From Adiantum capillus-veneris (taxonomy: Eukaryota; Streptophyta; Polypodiopsida; Polypodiales; Pteridaceae), in contig CM043963.1 in assembly GCA_014529385.2 (NCBI GenBank), forward strand, positions 69,270,912 to 69,334,911: DNA of 64,000 nt. The letters run 5' to 3'. Position 1 is the first letter of the stretch. Each line of letters begins with the position of its first letter. This document shows positions 32,224-45,420 of this stretch, piece by piece. Both the position numbers and the translations under genes were made by a program. The notes below the pieces were generated by a model, which saw nothing but the letters and a program-made list of their open reading frames with translations, was not told the DNA's origin and did not search any database.

Positions 32224-32226
<3 letters not shown>

Positions 32227-35200
32227 GGGATTATTCGCATGGCAAAGCATGACTCTTGTTTTCGAGGAAGTCTATGGAGGACACGACTTGCAAGGTTGTG
32301 TGCATGGCATGAAAAGTGGAGGTGCATGGATGTGGGAAGTGGTCCCTGTAGAATCGAGGAAGTTAAAGTCGACACAACCACAGCCTGGGCATGAGGCCTT
32401 ATGAAAGAGGACAAAGCCGGCACTACCCACTCCAAATTATGCATGGTCACAGCCTACAGATTCACGCTGCAGTCGGGCAACTTTTTTGTCACTTCATCGA
32501 CCCCATGCGGCTTGTGCAACGTGCCATGGTTCTTCTCCTGTCACCTGCGCAGACCATCGACGCCATAGCCAATGTCTGCTTTTCCATAGTCGGGAGTCCA
32601 AGGTCCAAAGTGACTTTTTAACTTTTGTTTCGGGTGCATGCACACCCCGTGAACCAGAGAAACTTGCCGCAAGTACTCCAGTTCATTTTTTTGGCAGTTG
32701 TTGTAGCAAAACCACATAAAGGTTTTCATGTCATGTTTGCATGTCAATTATGCATCAAAATTCAAGGAAATTCAAATGCACAAGCTATGTGGCCAACAAG
32801 GCCAGGAACCTACGAGACGAGAATGAGGCATCAAGTGGCAAACTTGGGGCAGTTTTGGCAGATATCTGCAAACGTCCTTGGAGCTTGCACAGAGCAAGAC
32901 AAAATGTTTTGCCATGGAGCTTGCACGGAGCAAGACAAAAATGACACGATGTGCAATATTGGGTTTCCCTCCAGCTGACGGGAATCACAAATTGTCAGCA
33001 ATAATTGGTATGTGGTAGGGCCGACTCTGAGCAGTAATTGGTCAGTTATTCAGTTGCAGTACGAAAAGTACTGTTCAGGCTTATGGCTTGTACAATAAAG
33101 ATATTTGGTAGGGCTGACTCGTTATTACACTTCAAGAAGCCGACAGGCATTTTGAAGTGTCTGCACCCAATATTGCATAACTCAAGTACGCTTTGCTTGT
33201 GCAATAGTTTATTCGTGATTTTATGTTTTCAGTATGGTATCCTACTTGAGAAGGTCGATTCTAAAAGGGGTATACAACCAAGGTTCTAGGGACATGGATC
33301 CCTATCTCTTCATGCATTGGATACATAAGTATGTCAAAGCCATTGTAGCTTGCCAAGGAGCAGGCAATATAGGTACATGAAGCATAATGGACATCCACAG
33401 CTACGAGCTGAATTCCATGTCGACCACCACACGGATTTTGACTACGCCAACTTGTCAAGCAAAGGTTGCTTTGATCAAGCAGCTAGTGTTTGATAATAAC
33501 TAACATTTGATAGCTCAGCTGTAGATGAGCATCGGGCAATGTTATGATTCTCAATATGTAGCAAAATTTGGTAAGGCCGCTTCCCTATGAAATTTTGATA
33601 AGGTCAATCTTTTTCTTCTCGGACATATGTGTGTAAAAGCATCTGATAGCTATGAGCACTCAGGTTACATTCTTATCTCATCCATTTGATGAACTTATGT
33701 GAAGCAAGGCTTCTATTTATGCATCTTGCATTGAGACTCCCCACGTTCGGCATATGCTATGAGCATACAAACTTGTGAAGGATTTGGCAATATGGTTGCA
33801 GGTTATTTCATTACGTGACATACGGGCGTATATGATACAAGGGACATGTATACCCATATGACAGACAACTGCCACCTGTGCAGCAGATATGGCTATGAGC
33901 CATTTTTATGCGAGTTTTCTTTTGCAAAATCTAGGGCCAACTGGTTACAGCAACGATTAGTTTAGCCAATTTTGAGTTCTTCTTATTTTTCCATGTGTAC
34001 ATCTTTGATTGGAAATTACTGCTCTGGTGCAAAGCAACGTGCTTTGAAAATTTTACATGAAGCAAGGCTTCTCCCTTGTGCCAAGGTATTGCCCAATGAC
34101 TTGGCATCAAGGGCAGTGGCACACAAGTTGAAAAAACTGGCAAAATAGGGAATATCACCTCACAAAATCCCTACCAGTTTAGCCTGTGCAAGGCACTTTT
34201 GGTTTTGGCTCTCACGTTTGAGGCCATCACTTTTGCCAAGGGATTCCGGTTGTGTATGCATGACATGCTAGCTAGGTGGATTCAATTCCACTACCTTTCT
34301 CTATAACACCACACACTTTTTCAAGGACAAGATGAGTTCTAGATTGTTTAACATGATTGTTGGGTTGCTATCAACACACAACAACACTAAAAAGAGCAGG
34401 TAAAACTCGGACTTAATTCAAAGGCAAAGTGCTATCATTAAGTCACACTGGTGTCATCACAACCACATACATGGTAGGTGGGTCAGTCTGTGACTTGTTT
34501 GTGTTTTCCTTTTCTCTCTCTCAATGAGAGAGTCATAGCAGCAAACTATTGCATGCTTATAGGATAAGCTACACATTAGGCATCGGATGCACAAGAGCAT
34601 GGCAATCAACTATGCATGCCATAGTCGTTTAAGGAACGTTCCTGAACCCAACATGCTCTTCTTTTATCTCTCTCTTATTCCTCTGAAAGAATAATGGAAA
34701 CTTTCTAAGAAGCTTTTGAACATGTTTTGTTTGGAAGTCAGCTTGGGCGAAGGTGCTCTAACTCTCAGCTAGAAATTGGCCAAGACTCCATCCAACTTGG
34801 TCTTCATCAGTTTGACGATTGAACGCTAATTGACATAAGGGCTATGAGCCATACAAGCTGACTCAGAGCCATTGTTAGATATCGGGTAAGACCCAATTGC
34901 TGGCATTCCTTGGGTGATTGTTTTCACGATCAAACAAATCTACCCAATGGAATACACATCGACGTTAATGGACAAGCGAGAGTCTTGTCATTACGGATAT
35001 TTAGAGTGTCATTTTTGCACTACGTGTTTTTAGTGCGACGCTTGATTTGATTTTTTGATAGCCTTAAACTCACATCAGCTAATAACTATCACGAAGTCTA
35101 GCTACAGCAAACCGTTATGAAAGCATGGTTGTCCATAAGAGCTAGGCATTTCACTTGTGTTGATATCCTGCTCTCTTTATAGTACTATGAGTGTCTATGG

Positions 35201-36646
35201 AAGTACAGTTTTGGGGTAAGACCCAATGGATGTTTGCTAAATCAAATCATCGGCATTGAGGATCAAAATTTGATCGATCCATGTTATAATTTCAAGGAAA
35301 GAATTCCGCAATTTACCACGCGGTAGTGGATAAACTCAACTTTTTATGTTGATTCCAATCATTTTATACACGATTGCCGTTACCTGCTAGTTGATCAGTT
35401 TCTACAAAGGGTCTTACCAAGGCGTTTGCACTACATAGATTGTATCCAACTAGTTTGAATTGCAAAGGTAACACCCAGGATTTCCAGTGCAATGTTGCTT
35501 GGTTTTTTATCAAGTGGGCGATGTGCTCTGTACATTTGAATACGGGTAAGTGAACTATAGTTCAATCCCTAGGTATGCATCTATTGCTTTGGTGTTATTC
35601 CATTTTTTTGTATGCTTTGTTTGATTTTTTCAAGTCGTATAAATCTGCTTGAATATTTCTGAGCCATGCCACGGGCATGTCATAATAAAGTATTATGGGC
35701 CATAGTGTCCAATATACATTATGCTGTTATGAACCCACTTGTCGGTTTTGATTTGGCACATGTTGTCACATGGGATACAACATGGTCTAGGAACTCAAGG
35801 AGTTTAGTTTAGCCACTATATTGGAGCTATGATTATGAGGGTCCCTCACACTTTTGTTGCGGAATGTTTGCAGTTACCTCCATACACGAGTACATCTTGT
35901 ACTTGATGGATGTCACTTTTACTCACATAATTTTCTAAGACATAATCCACATGTGGAGAATATGAGTCTCTAAGATTGACACTGGCGCCTATTTCCTAAT
36001 GATTTACTGCAAAAAAGTCCCTATGTGCTGGTTGCATCCATTTATTAGACCATTTGGAGCACACCATATCAGGAACAATTTCAGTGGCCAAAAATTGTCG
36101 GGTACTCAATATAGATTGGTTGCGATGACTAGTGTTGTGAAACCACCTTAACATAGGGTTGTTTCTACATATAGCCAAGTATGCTAAGTTACTGAGAAAG
36201 TCTCATGGTTGGTACCTAGGTGTGACTGATCTTTCACATTCTGTTATGGTCCAACTCTTGTTGCAAGGTTTTCACGTACGTGCCGTGGAAAGTCTCATCA
36301 TGGAATTGTGGTTTGGATAATTTTGTGTTAAATGCATGCACACTAGGTGTTATGGACCCTAGTGTTTAGCATTGATTTATTTGGAGGGGCATGCAAATTC
36401 ATGGACTTTATTCTTTCTGCACCTTTTTGCACTCCAAGTGCAATCTCTACTGTAGATTTATTATGAGTTTACACCCTATCCAGTACTCGCTCAAGATTGG
36501 TGTCTGGGGTTGGATGATCTAAAAAACAACCTAGTTGGTTGTTTCCACTCCATATTATATAAATATATGGCTGGATACTCAATGGTTGAGTCATAGTTTA
36601 TCAACAGTCATGGTAGACTGTTTGTAAGTGGTTGGGGGAAAGAACC

Positions 36647-36760
36647 TCACTCTTACTGCTGCTATTCATCCCGTGTTGGATGGGCAACTTTCAAATATTT
36701 TTTGCTAAAGGATCTGCTACAAGCATACGTTAGCACAACGCATTCTAAATGGGCAATTCT
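36647..36760 (+). pseudogene. Gypsy integrase fragment
   Basis: The plus strand reads LTLTAAIHPVLDGQLSN in one frame and LLKDLLQAYVSTTHSKWAI in the next. Together these correspond to the conserved integrase stretch S.YHPQTDGQTE..N..LE..LR.Y. The DGQ sits in the expected place. A frameshift and flanking stops show that the polyprotein is dead. Nearer the 3' LTR, FEDKNASPRGE-like residues resemble the end of such polyproteins. Confidence 0.75.
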
Positions 36761-37378
36761 CTCTCTATTTTAAAATTTGCTTAAGTAAGGATTTAAAATT
36801 TGAACACCTCTTGTGGTGGGGTTGGATACCGTTTCAATAGTTTCATACGTCAAGGACTTAATAGGTGTGCTGACAAAGTATGTTGGCAGGTAACCTTCAT
36901 TAGGGGTGAACATGTAGTTCTATGTGTTCCAAAATGTTCAGCAGTCTAACATGAGGAAACTCCCTATTTTGTCCCTTAGTAGCTATGAGATTTTCAAGAT
37001 ACTCACGCGAGTTGGAAATCTGGATCACAACTTCATGGAAAGTTGCACCTAGGTTTTCTTGCATTTTTCCAGTATCTTTCAGAAAGTTTGAAAACTGGTT
37101 ATGCCTTTAGAGACCTTTTTAGTTGTGGTTACTCCTTTAAAGTACTCAAGTGAGTTATAAATTGAGTTACCATTTAGATACAAGTGGTTGCAAAAGGACA
37201 ACTATGTTGAAAATCAAGATGTTTCTCTTGGTTTCATTGAACCTCCTCACTGCACCAAGTATCATATGCACAATTGGCTTGTGTATGGGATGCCAATAAG
37301 GAAAACATCAATGTTCTTACGAAGATACTACCACTTGTGTTTTTGAGGACAAAAACGCTTCTCCAAGGGGGGAGTAAT

Positions 37379-37455
37379 GTCGGGCCTAGGGCCAGGAGGC
37401 TATGAAAGGGAGGTTGGGCGGAGGATTAGGACATGGTAGTTCTCAGGGTTTTACA
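37379..37455 (+). repeat. 3' LTR of short-LTR gypsy copy B (77 bp, internally deleted)
   Basis: It starts TGTCGGGCCTAGGGCCAGGA and ends CAGGGTTTTACA. Compared with the 5' LTR it lacks about 65 bp from the middle but shares both ends, including GGGAGGTTGGGCGGAGGATT. Confidence 0.85.
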
Positions 37456-37629
37456 TCAATAAGACCTTGTGATCACACAAAATTTGTCATAATTATGTAA
37501 ATATTAAATCCCTGGCAAGGAAGCTCTGGGATCTCTTATATAGATGCAAAAGACAGGACCTTTATACAAATGCAATCACACATTCTTGCACAACATGGCT
37601 ATCACAAGAAAGATTTGGGCTATTATCAA

Positions 37630-38520
37630 ACAAATGAAAACTGGAAGTTTTTCTCTAGATGCAACCACCTAGGTATGCACCCTCAAGCATGAGGGATTGC
37701 ACAAACTTGTTGACACGGGCAAGAGAATCCACAATGAGATTGCTAGTATGGGGATATTGCATAAATTTATCGTGCTTCATGGGCCTTGGTTGACAAGTAT
37801 GACAAATTTCACATCCTCATGAAAGCACTCAAGGTACTTAAAACTTTTCTATCCAATATATCATCATTTGGAGTGAGTTGACTGCAAAATACATTGAAAT
37901 GTTTTTTGAAAGGATGTTTCAGGCTGTTTTCATCAAATAGAAATTGAGAGCTTCTTAACTTTCTAAGAAAATCCTCTTAAAATGCATGTATAAGATGTTA
38001 ATCTAAACATGTGTTGACTGAGAAAACTTGTTTTTTCTTGATGCAATATGAGGAAATTTCCCCACTTACAATCGCATTTACCAATGTGCTCAATGTATGT
38101 TGTGATTCATATGTAATGAATGAGGTATGTAAGCTTTTGAATAGCATCATGGGAAACATAATCGATCTATTTTTTGTCTTGAATGTTGTCACTCAGAGTA
38201 GGTTGATTTCATAATATACCCAACATTGATGTGGAAGTTTCGGGCTGTTTTCAATTGATTCTTTGTCAATTTTTCAATAGATGTTGTGTTGTGCTTTGGT
38301 CAATATTTATGTCACTACATATGGTATCCTCCCAAAAGGACAAATGTTTTGCAAAGCTTCTTGTTTGGAATGTTGTCTCTTGGAACATGGTGATTGCAAA
38401 ATATGAAGAAACTTTTGTCTAGATTCTACAGATGGAAAATGAAGGCATTTTCTAAGTGCTTTTACCTATGCTTACACCTTGAACACTTGCTCCATTGCAC
38501 AAGATGTTGACATGGGTCTA
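37630..38520 (+). pseudogene. PPR protein pseudogene 2
   Basis: Plus-strand frames give SLDATT, GKRIHNEIASMGILHKF (about 37640-37770), then after breaks PLTIAFTNVLNVC, and later VNIYVTTYGILPKGQ and NVVSWNMVIAKYEE (about 38300-38410), followed by IAQDVDMG. These are PLS-type PPR repeats (GK.IH..I...G, NVVSWN.MIA.YE). Stops and frameshifts throughout make it non-coding. It lies directly downstream of the gypsy element. Confidence 0.8.
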
Positions 38521-38790
38521 TTTGAAAAAAAATTCATGCTTGGTGATGCTTTCACTATGAAAATCTCAACGTGTTTACTGTGGTGTTTTATCACGTTTTG
38601 TGGAGAGAAGGTGCAAACTTAGCTAGAGAAATAAGAGAGAGGACGACGGGGGGGTTTTGTGTTTAAATTATTACCACGACTGTTCCCATATCTATTACCA
38701 TGCTTCTTGCCAAGTTGTTACCACTGTTATTATTGCGTTTATTTTTGGAAAAAAATTTAGCACCTAGACTTTGAAATTATGGCTTAAACA

Positions 38791-38823
<33 letters not shown>

Positions 38824-39092
38824 GTCAAATTTTGGTGTTTCCCTCCTCTCAATAAAAATGAAAGAATTTTGTATGAAATTTTCAAATTTAAAAAAGAAAA
38901 GTGAAAGAAAGAGAAAGAGAGAGAAAGAGAGAGAGAGGGAAGGGATAATAAGATTACACTTTGTTACAGTTAAAATAACCACTGTCAATTGATTAACATA
39001 ATTGAGCATGTTCACAAATCGAGAGAGAGGAAGAGGGGGGAGAGAGAGATGAATGGATTACACGACCAGAAAAATTCATGACTACAAAATGT
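38521..39092. other. Low-complexity region, no gene
   Basis: It holds a poly-C run (38792-38821) and GA-rich tracts (about 38900-38945 and 39020-39050). No coding sequence is supported. Confidence 0.6.
38792..38821. repeat. Poly-C run of 30 bp
   Basis: A homopolymer of 30 C on the plus strand. The length should be treated as approximate because such runs are hard to sequence. Confidence 0.9.
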
Positions 39093-39634
39093 TTATGAAT
39101 CATCTTCCAAAAGATCCCTACATGAGGCATCATCCAATTCTAAGCCCATGGCTCCTAAATCAATAAAGAGAGAAACGGAATTTTCATTTGTGGATGCATT
39201 GGATTCATCATCTTTGAGCTCGTCATCCTCCATCTCATCCTCTTCATCATCATGACACTCATCCTCGCTAAGACTTGTCTCCACCGGACTTGATTCATCG
39301 ACCTCCCTCTCCTCTCTCTCTACCTCATCCAAAGTCGGAGGTGGAAGAGATTCGAAGATGTTCTCCACTTCATTAGTGGAAAGAATGTTTCTCCTCCAAG
39401 GTGTTACGGGAATTACGAACCAAAGTTTTGGTCGGTGGGTTGTTGGGATATAGGTGACCTATAAAAGAGAAGCTCAAAGTGAGTAACATTGGTATAATTA
39501 ATTCTACAAGAAAATAAGAATGAAAAAGGTACATGTCACTCACCTGCACACAATTGCGCGGTAAAACTAGATTGTCATACCTCCCTATGTGATGCGCACA
39601 AGAGTCCACCATGTAGAGGCCATTCTCATGTTGT
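39093..39634 (-). pseudogene. TNP2-type CACTA transposase (second gene), 3' part after the gypsy insertion
   Basis: Exon 39544-39634 reads ENGLYMVDSCAHHIGRYDNL and LVLPRNCVQ and ends at a CAG|GTGAGT donor. After an intron the exon 39093 to about 39454 continues VTYIPTTHRPKLWFVIPVTP (DUF4216 end), SLPPPTLDEVEREE and a strongly acidic tail to a stop at 39093. Both exons look intact. The upstream part of the gene lies beyond the 8.3-kb gypsy insertion, at 47944-51290. Confidence 0.8.
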
Positions 39635-40920
39635 TGTGAGCGGGATGGAAACACACACAACACCTCTATAATGACCCGACACAGACTCTTGGGATGATAC
39701 ACACACACACACACACACACACACATTATGGGGCACCACTCGGCTTACACAACCCACCTCGCCGGGACAAGGAACACACCGATGGAGTGATAGGAGAGAG
39801 ACTATCCATTTTCCCACTCCACACACAGAGACACACACACACACGCACACTATGGGACACCACTCGGCTTACACAACCCACCTGGCCGAGACAGGGAACA
39901 CACCGATGGAGTGACAGGAGAGAGACTATCCATTTGCCCACTCCATAGAGAGAGAGAGAGAGACACACACACACCAAAAAATCTCAGCTCAAAAGACAAA
40001 ATTTTTTGATGTTTAGATACAATTGAGATTGGGCCAACATAAATGAGGGAAATAGCTCACACAATATGGGTAAAATATGCCAGATACAATCACAAATTGA
40101 AGCAGAAGCTTTGCTCATAGGAGAAACTTACACAGCCAAAACAACATAAAAATAGTGAGAAATTTTGAAAAATGGACAGCGCCATCATGTCCGGAACAGC
40201 CCAAAACCCCATTCTACAATGTCAAAGTGCTCAAATCCGACCTCAAATGAGTAGTTTATGGCCAAAACAGGCTCCAAAAACAACAAAAACTCAGTTGTGG
40301 CTGTTCCTCCTCTTCTCACCACTTTTTTTCTGTTCTTCTCTTTGGTTTTCCAGTTCCCACACTTAGCTTTATTACTTGCGCACCTTTGGCCTTTTAGTTG
40401 ACCTCAAACGGACCCCGAACAAGCCAAAAAGTGGCCTCACAGTGCATAGTTGTCACCCTACTGCATCCATCCGCACACTTGGCCCTCAAATTTTTCCAAT
40501 AATTCATTCCGCAACCACGTGAAGTGGCCCCCAAATACAATTCTTATGATGGCCTTTTTGCACAATTATCACAAGAAAATGCCTACGTTGTGTCCGTACT
40601 TATCCACGTGCAAGTATTGACCCCATTCGACCTCCTAATGCTACTAGATGCCATCTGATGCACTTGCTTACCTCATGAATTTGACCCACGGATAGATTCC
40701 TTGAGAATTTTTACGTGCTACCAACTCCTCATTATTATAGAAAAAATACATTGATACTGGTGATGATGAAAATCGATGCACTATGTACATGCTGTCCTAC
40801 ATGTACACATGTGGGCCCCACGTAACCACCTGGATCTAGAAAATGGGCAATCCTTTATTTGATGCACCATGCATGTGTATATGCATATGTGCAACCACTT
40901 CTTCCAAAAAAATCCTAGCA
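39635..40920 (-). repeat. 3' LTR of the Tat-type gypsy element
   Basis: It aligns along its full length with 46656-47943. On the plus strand it begins TGTGAGCGGGATGG and ends ATCCTAGCA. It includes an AC microsatellite (about 39700-39724), two copies of an internal GGGA/CCACTCGGCTTACACAACCC segment and several GA/CA runs. Confidence 0.9.
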
Positions 40921-40948
40921 TAATTTGCCCATCCCCTAGCCTGCTAGA

Positions 40949-43900
40949 TCATTCATGATTAGCAGCAACAAAAAGAGATATGAGACTCTCCGCGTCGCAG
41001 GTCTCCTCATCCCTCACATACATTACTTGTTCTGCAGACAACTCATCTTTCTCCACCATCATTAACCTCACATGATATAATTTAAGATGCAATCCATTTA
41101 CCCTTGACTTATGTGAAATCCCATCTAGGTTAGCCAACTCATATGTACCATTTGGAAAACACTCCACTACCTTGAAAGGGCCTTCCCACTTAACTTGAAA
41201 CTTCTTTTGGAAGGTGTTGTCCAGCTTACTATTGTAGCGCAAAACCAAGTCATGCTTCTTGATACCCTTACTTTTGACCTTTTCATTTATCTTTTCCAAA
41301 GCCTTATCCTGCATCTGCCCATAATGTTCCAATGCACTCATCCTATCCAGTTGAACCTCTTGTAACTGTAAGAGCCTCTCTTTGAATGCATCATCGGAAT
41401 GCCCAAGCAACTTCTCTAACATCTTGACCACAGGCAACTCTATCTCCACAGACAATAGTGCTTCCTTTCCATATACTAGATGAAATGGAGTAACCTTGTA
41501 CCTGTCTTCACCGAAGTACGGTAAGCCCATAATACACTAGGCAATTCCAAATTCCAATTCTTTCCTTGGTGCTCTGTCGCTTTTGAAATAATTTGTACCA
41601 AATCACCATTGAATCTTTCATTTAAGCCATTACACTTCTGGTAATAAGGAGTGGTATGCTGGTGCCTAATCTTCATCTTCGCGCATAAGAAGTCTAGCAT
41701 TTTAGCTCTAAATCCTGGTCCCTTGTCTAAAAGTAGCTCTAGTGGTACCCCAAACTTGCAACATATTTCATCGTACACAAATTTTGCCACATCCTTTGCA
41801 GTGATCTATTTTACTGCTATAGCCTCTGTCCATCTAGAGAGATAGTCCAATGCAATCAAAATATAGCTTTTGCCCCTACTTCTGATAGGTAACGGACCTA
41901 TTTCATCAATCCCCCACTTTTCAACCACATCAAATGCCATAATGTTTTTTCGTAGCTCTGGCTTCAACACTCTCTTCCCAAATGATTGACACCTATTGCA
42001 AGACCTACACCAATGGTGAACATCCTTGTGTAAACTAGGCCATACATACCCCTCTTGCAAGATCTTATGCAAGGTGATCTTTAGAGCAAAATGTCCACCA
42101 CATGAACCTTCATGATTCTCTTCCAACACTCTATAAAGCTCCTCCTGCCAAGATACACGTCTTAACACCAGATCAACCCGTTTCATGTACAAGACATCAC
42201 CAATCATTTTGTACCTCGATGCTCTACGCAAAAAACCATACTTCTTAGACTTGTGAATGTCCTTCGGAATGATTCCTGTTAGCAGAAACTCCTCTTCTTG
42301 AGACAAACTTTCCCGGCCATGATAAAGAGGTAAATTGGTCCTCAATACAAATAGCTCCCCAATCATGCTTTGAGCCGCTTCATCTGCCTCTCCCTTTAGA
42401 GCACATTCTATGTGTTTGATGTTCCATGCTTCAAACTTTTTTAACAGGCCTTTAGTTTTGAAACACGTTTCCTTCAATGAGGTGTTCTTGCTCTTCCACA
42501 CACCCAACACTTTCTTCACAACTAACAAGGCATCACCTTTTATGATCAACCTTTTAATCCCATGCTTCAAAAAAATGTCTAATCCAGCTTCCAATGTAGC
42601 ATATTCAGCCTCATTGTTACTATGTGCATCCAATTTGAACCCTCTCTTGCATATAGCTTCCCCTCTGGATCATAAAGTGCTATACCCCCAGAAGCTGCAT
42701 CATGGCTCTTTTTGTATGAGCCATCAAAGAACAAAACATGTGCATTGTTTATTTGTGGTGCTTCTTTGACTACCTTTCTCACCACCTCTTCCTTAACAAG
42801 GAGGGGATTCTCCTTGTAGGTCAACAAATTGGCTAGGGTAGCTCTTGTATTGTCTTCCACTAAAAAAGAGAATTCAAACTCTTGCAACTCAATTACCCAT
42901 TTCTTGACCACATTTGACATTAGTGCCATTAATTAATTGTGGCAAAAAAGTGTAACTCGTAAAGAAAACAAAAGGTCGTGGTAGCAAGTAATGACGAAAT
43001 CGTCGACAAGCAAATATTACACTGACCATCACTAGCTCTACTTTTGAGAATTTTCTCTTTGCTACCAACTTTAGTCGGCTTGCAAAATACACTGGCATCA
43101 TATAATGGCTCTCCTTCCCCTTTTGCAATAGCAAGGCTCCAATGGCATCATCCCCTACTGATGGATTTACATAAAACACTTGCTCCCAATTAGGAGCCTG
43201 CATGACTAACAACCCCCCTGACACCTCTTTCACCTCTTGAAACACCTCTTCATAATTGTCATCCCATTGCAATGGCTCATGCTTTTCCACTTGTTGTAAT
43301 GGATAAAGGAGTTGTGAAGACAATGGAATAAACCACGCCATGTACTTTACTTTGTGTATAAAGGTTGCCAATTGCTTTGTACTCGTAGGTGATGGAAGAA
43401 GAATAATAGACCTAACCTTGTCTGGATCAGCCTCAATGCCATTTTCTGACACCATGTGGCCCAATAGCTTCACCCTTGGCTGTGCTAGATGACATTTCTT
43501 TGGATTTAGTTGTCCTCCACATTCATCATATTGAGCCAATACCATTTGCAGCTTCTCATGGTGTTCAGCCCTACTGTTGTAGACACAGAAGTCATCCATA
43601 AAATCTAAAACACAACTACCAATGAATGGTGCCAATACCCAATTTGCTCTCTCATGATAGAAATATGGTCCATTTGTTAACCCAAATGGCAATACCGTGT
43701 AACAATAACAACCCCATGGCGTAATGAAAGTTGTATTTGCTCGGTCTTTAAGAGCAATCTTCAATTGAAAATAGCCTGAAAAACCGTCACACACATTGTA
43801 CCTCTCATAACCTGCCCTGAATCCAAGATCTAATCGATGAATGGGAGAGGATATGGGTTCTTCTTAGTGGCTGCATTTAAGGGTTTAAAATCTACACAAA

Positions 43901-44329
43901 TCCTCCACTTTCCATTCTTCTTTGGGCTGACTACTACTGGACTCACCCATTCTTTGGTTTCCACTGGGACTATGAACCCTTCCTTCAATAACCTGTCCAC
44001 CTCTTCCCACAAGGCTTCCATTTTCTCTCGACCCATCCTTCTTAGCCTTTGTTGCACTGGCTTAACACCCTCCTTCAACTCTATATGCATCTCTTCTCCT
44101 TTGAACCCTCTAATCTCTTCATATGAAGTAATGAGCAAATCAGGAAAACTAGCCAGCATATGCAAATATATCTCCTTCTCCATAGCTGAGAGGTTTGTGT
44201 CATCAATTCATGCTTCTTTGACAATTCAACCTTGGTTTGCATCAACCCTTCAATCACTTCATAAGGCCCTTCACTTTCATCTTCAATATCATTTGCCAGT
44301 GCAACTAAACCTGACTCTTGGATTTCCAA
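40949..44329 (-). pseudogene. Gypsy pol: reverse transcriptase, RNase H, second RNase H, integrase
   Basis: In order on the minus strand: RT start VSPVVVSPKKNGKWRICVDF (about 43900), FPLGLT-like VLPFGLTNGPYFYHE and the catalytic FMDDF (about 43600); the first RNase H region (VGDDAIGALLLQKGKESHY); a second RNase H (FFDGSYKKSHDAASGGIALY, NNEAEYATLEAGL); the integrase zinc finger (HEGSCGGHFA, CRSCNRC); and the integrase core (WGIDEIGPLP, LLDKGPGFRAKM, NGLNERFNG). A C-terminal domain (LRYNSKLDNTFQKKFQVKWE) ends at 40949. Breaks include frameshifts near 43800, 42900, 42600 and 41500 and a TAG at 41806. The second RNase H between RT-RH and integrase is the mark of the Tat lineage. No chromodomain is seen. 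Confidence 0.88.
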
Positions 44330-44395
44330 GTTTACCTCAAAAGAAATGCAACATCAACATCCTCATCACTCCTGGTAGTACTATCACCGTCCTCA

Positions 44396-45420
44396 TCAGT
44401 CAACTATGGAATAGTCTTCCTCACTAGACTCATCCTCATCTTCATAAAGATTTTCCAATACTTTCCTTGTGTCCATATTATATAGCTTCTTAGCACCTGT
44501 CTTTTCATAGAGGCTAATCGTACCACGTCTCCAATCTTGAACAGTTCCCACTGCACGTAACCATGGTCTGCCTAGTATAATAGGATATGCTCCCAACCCC
44601 GCTGGCATCACATGAAAATCGACCACTTCCTTTGCATCATATGCCTCCACTTCTAAGCTCTTTACAACACCCAAACATTTTACTTTTTAATGGTTTGCCA
44701 ATATAATATGGAAGCCTAACACCCCAGTCACTGTAAGACCCATCTTCTCAACACATGAGTGTGTTATGACACATATTTGGGCTCCGCCATCAACAAAAAC
44801 TTGTCCTAGATTTTTTCTTTTGTGCCACACATTGATCACTAATGTATCCTCTAGCTTTGATGCCTTCTCCAAGGTGACTATACTTATCACCTTTGTCTTT
44901 CCATTTTCCTCTTGGGTTAATCCACTACTTCCTTCTTCTCCCTTAATTTCAATGCCATAATCATTTGACTGAGTTAGCACCTCTCTTTGCAATGGATACA
45001 TGTCTCCCCACATCCTTGGTGGCTTATCACCTTGAGGGCTGATGTGTCCCAACTCTCCACAATTATAACATGTGGGTGTCTTCCTCCAGAACCTACCATT
45101 TCTTTGTCCAACACCATTCCTGGGCCTTTCTTCACCTCTTGGCTGATTTGCAAACCTCCCCCGACCTCGATTAGTTATGATGTTTTGAGAACCATTAGGG
45201 AAAATTTGAACTCTCAAAGGGGCCCTATAAGGATGTTTGACTTTGTCTCTCTTGTCCAAAGTGGGAAACTCGGTGAAGTCCATGACTGCTTTGTCAAAAC
45301 CCTATCAACCAACATATCATTGGAAAGATCTTCGAAAGTAGGTTCTAAATCCCCAAACTCCGACAAATTTGAAGTTGATTTGTAGAAGTTATGGCCTCCC
45401 CACCGAAGGGAATCTTCCAT
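44396..45420 (-). pseudogene. Gypsy gag end (zinc knuckle) and aspartic protease
   Basis: The minus strand reads SNDMLVDRVLTK, then after a frameshift FPTLDKRDKVKHPYRAPLRV, an Arg/Gly-rich stretch and the zinc knuckle CYNCGELGHISPQGDK. The last Cys of the CCHC box is replaced by Gly. The protease follows with VFVDGGAQICVITHSCV (DSGA changed to DGGA), and after a stop YPIILGRPWLRAVGTVQDW. The N-terminal part of gag is not recognisable in 45421-46655. Confidence 0.8.

Larger units (their letters stand above)
31932..37455 (+). mobile_element. Short-LTR Ty3/gypsy element (copy B), complete but coding-dead
   Basis: This 5.5-kb element has a 5' LTR (31932-32073), a primer site of TCGTATTAGAGC type at about 32075-32086, a polypurine tract (CAAGGGGGGAGTAA, 37364-37377) and a 3' LTR (37379-37455). 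It is bounded on both sides by TCAAT (31927-31931 and 37456-37460), a 5-bp target duplication. The internal region has no long open frame. Integrase remnants at about 36647-36760 show Ty3/gypsy ancestry. It also contains a TC microsatellite (about 32152-32223). Confidence 0.85.

Noticed and set aside
39093-39368. Free-standing acidic protein of 91 residues
   Set aside because: It joins upstream through a GT/AG intron to DUF4216 sequence and is the C-terminal tail of the TNP2 transposase.
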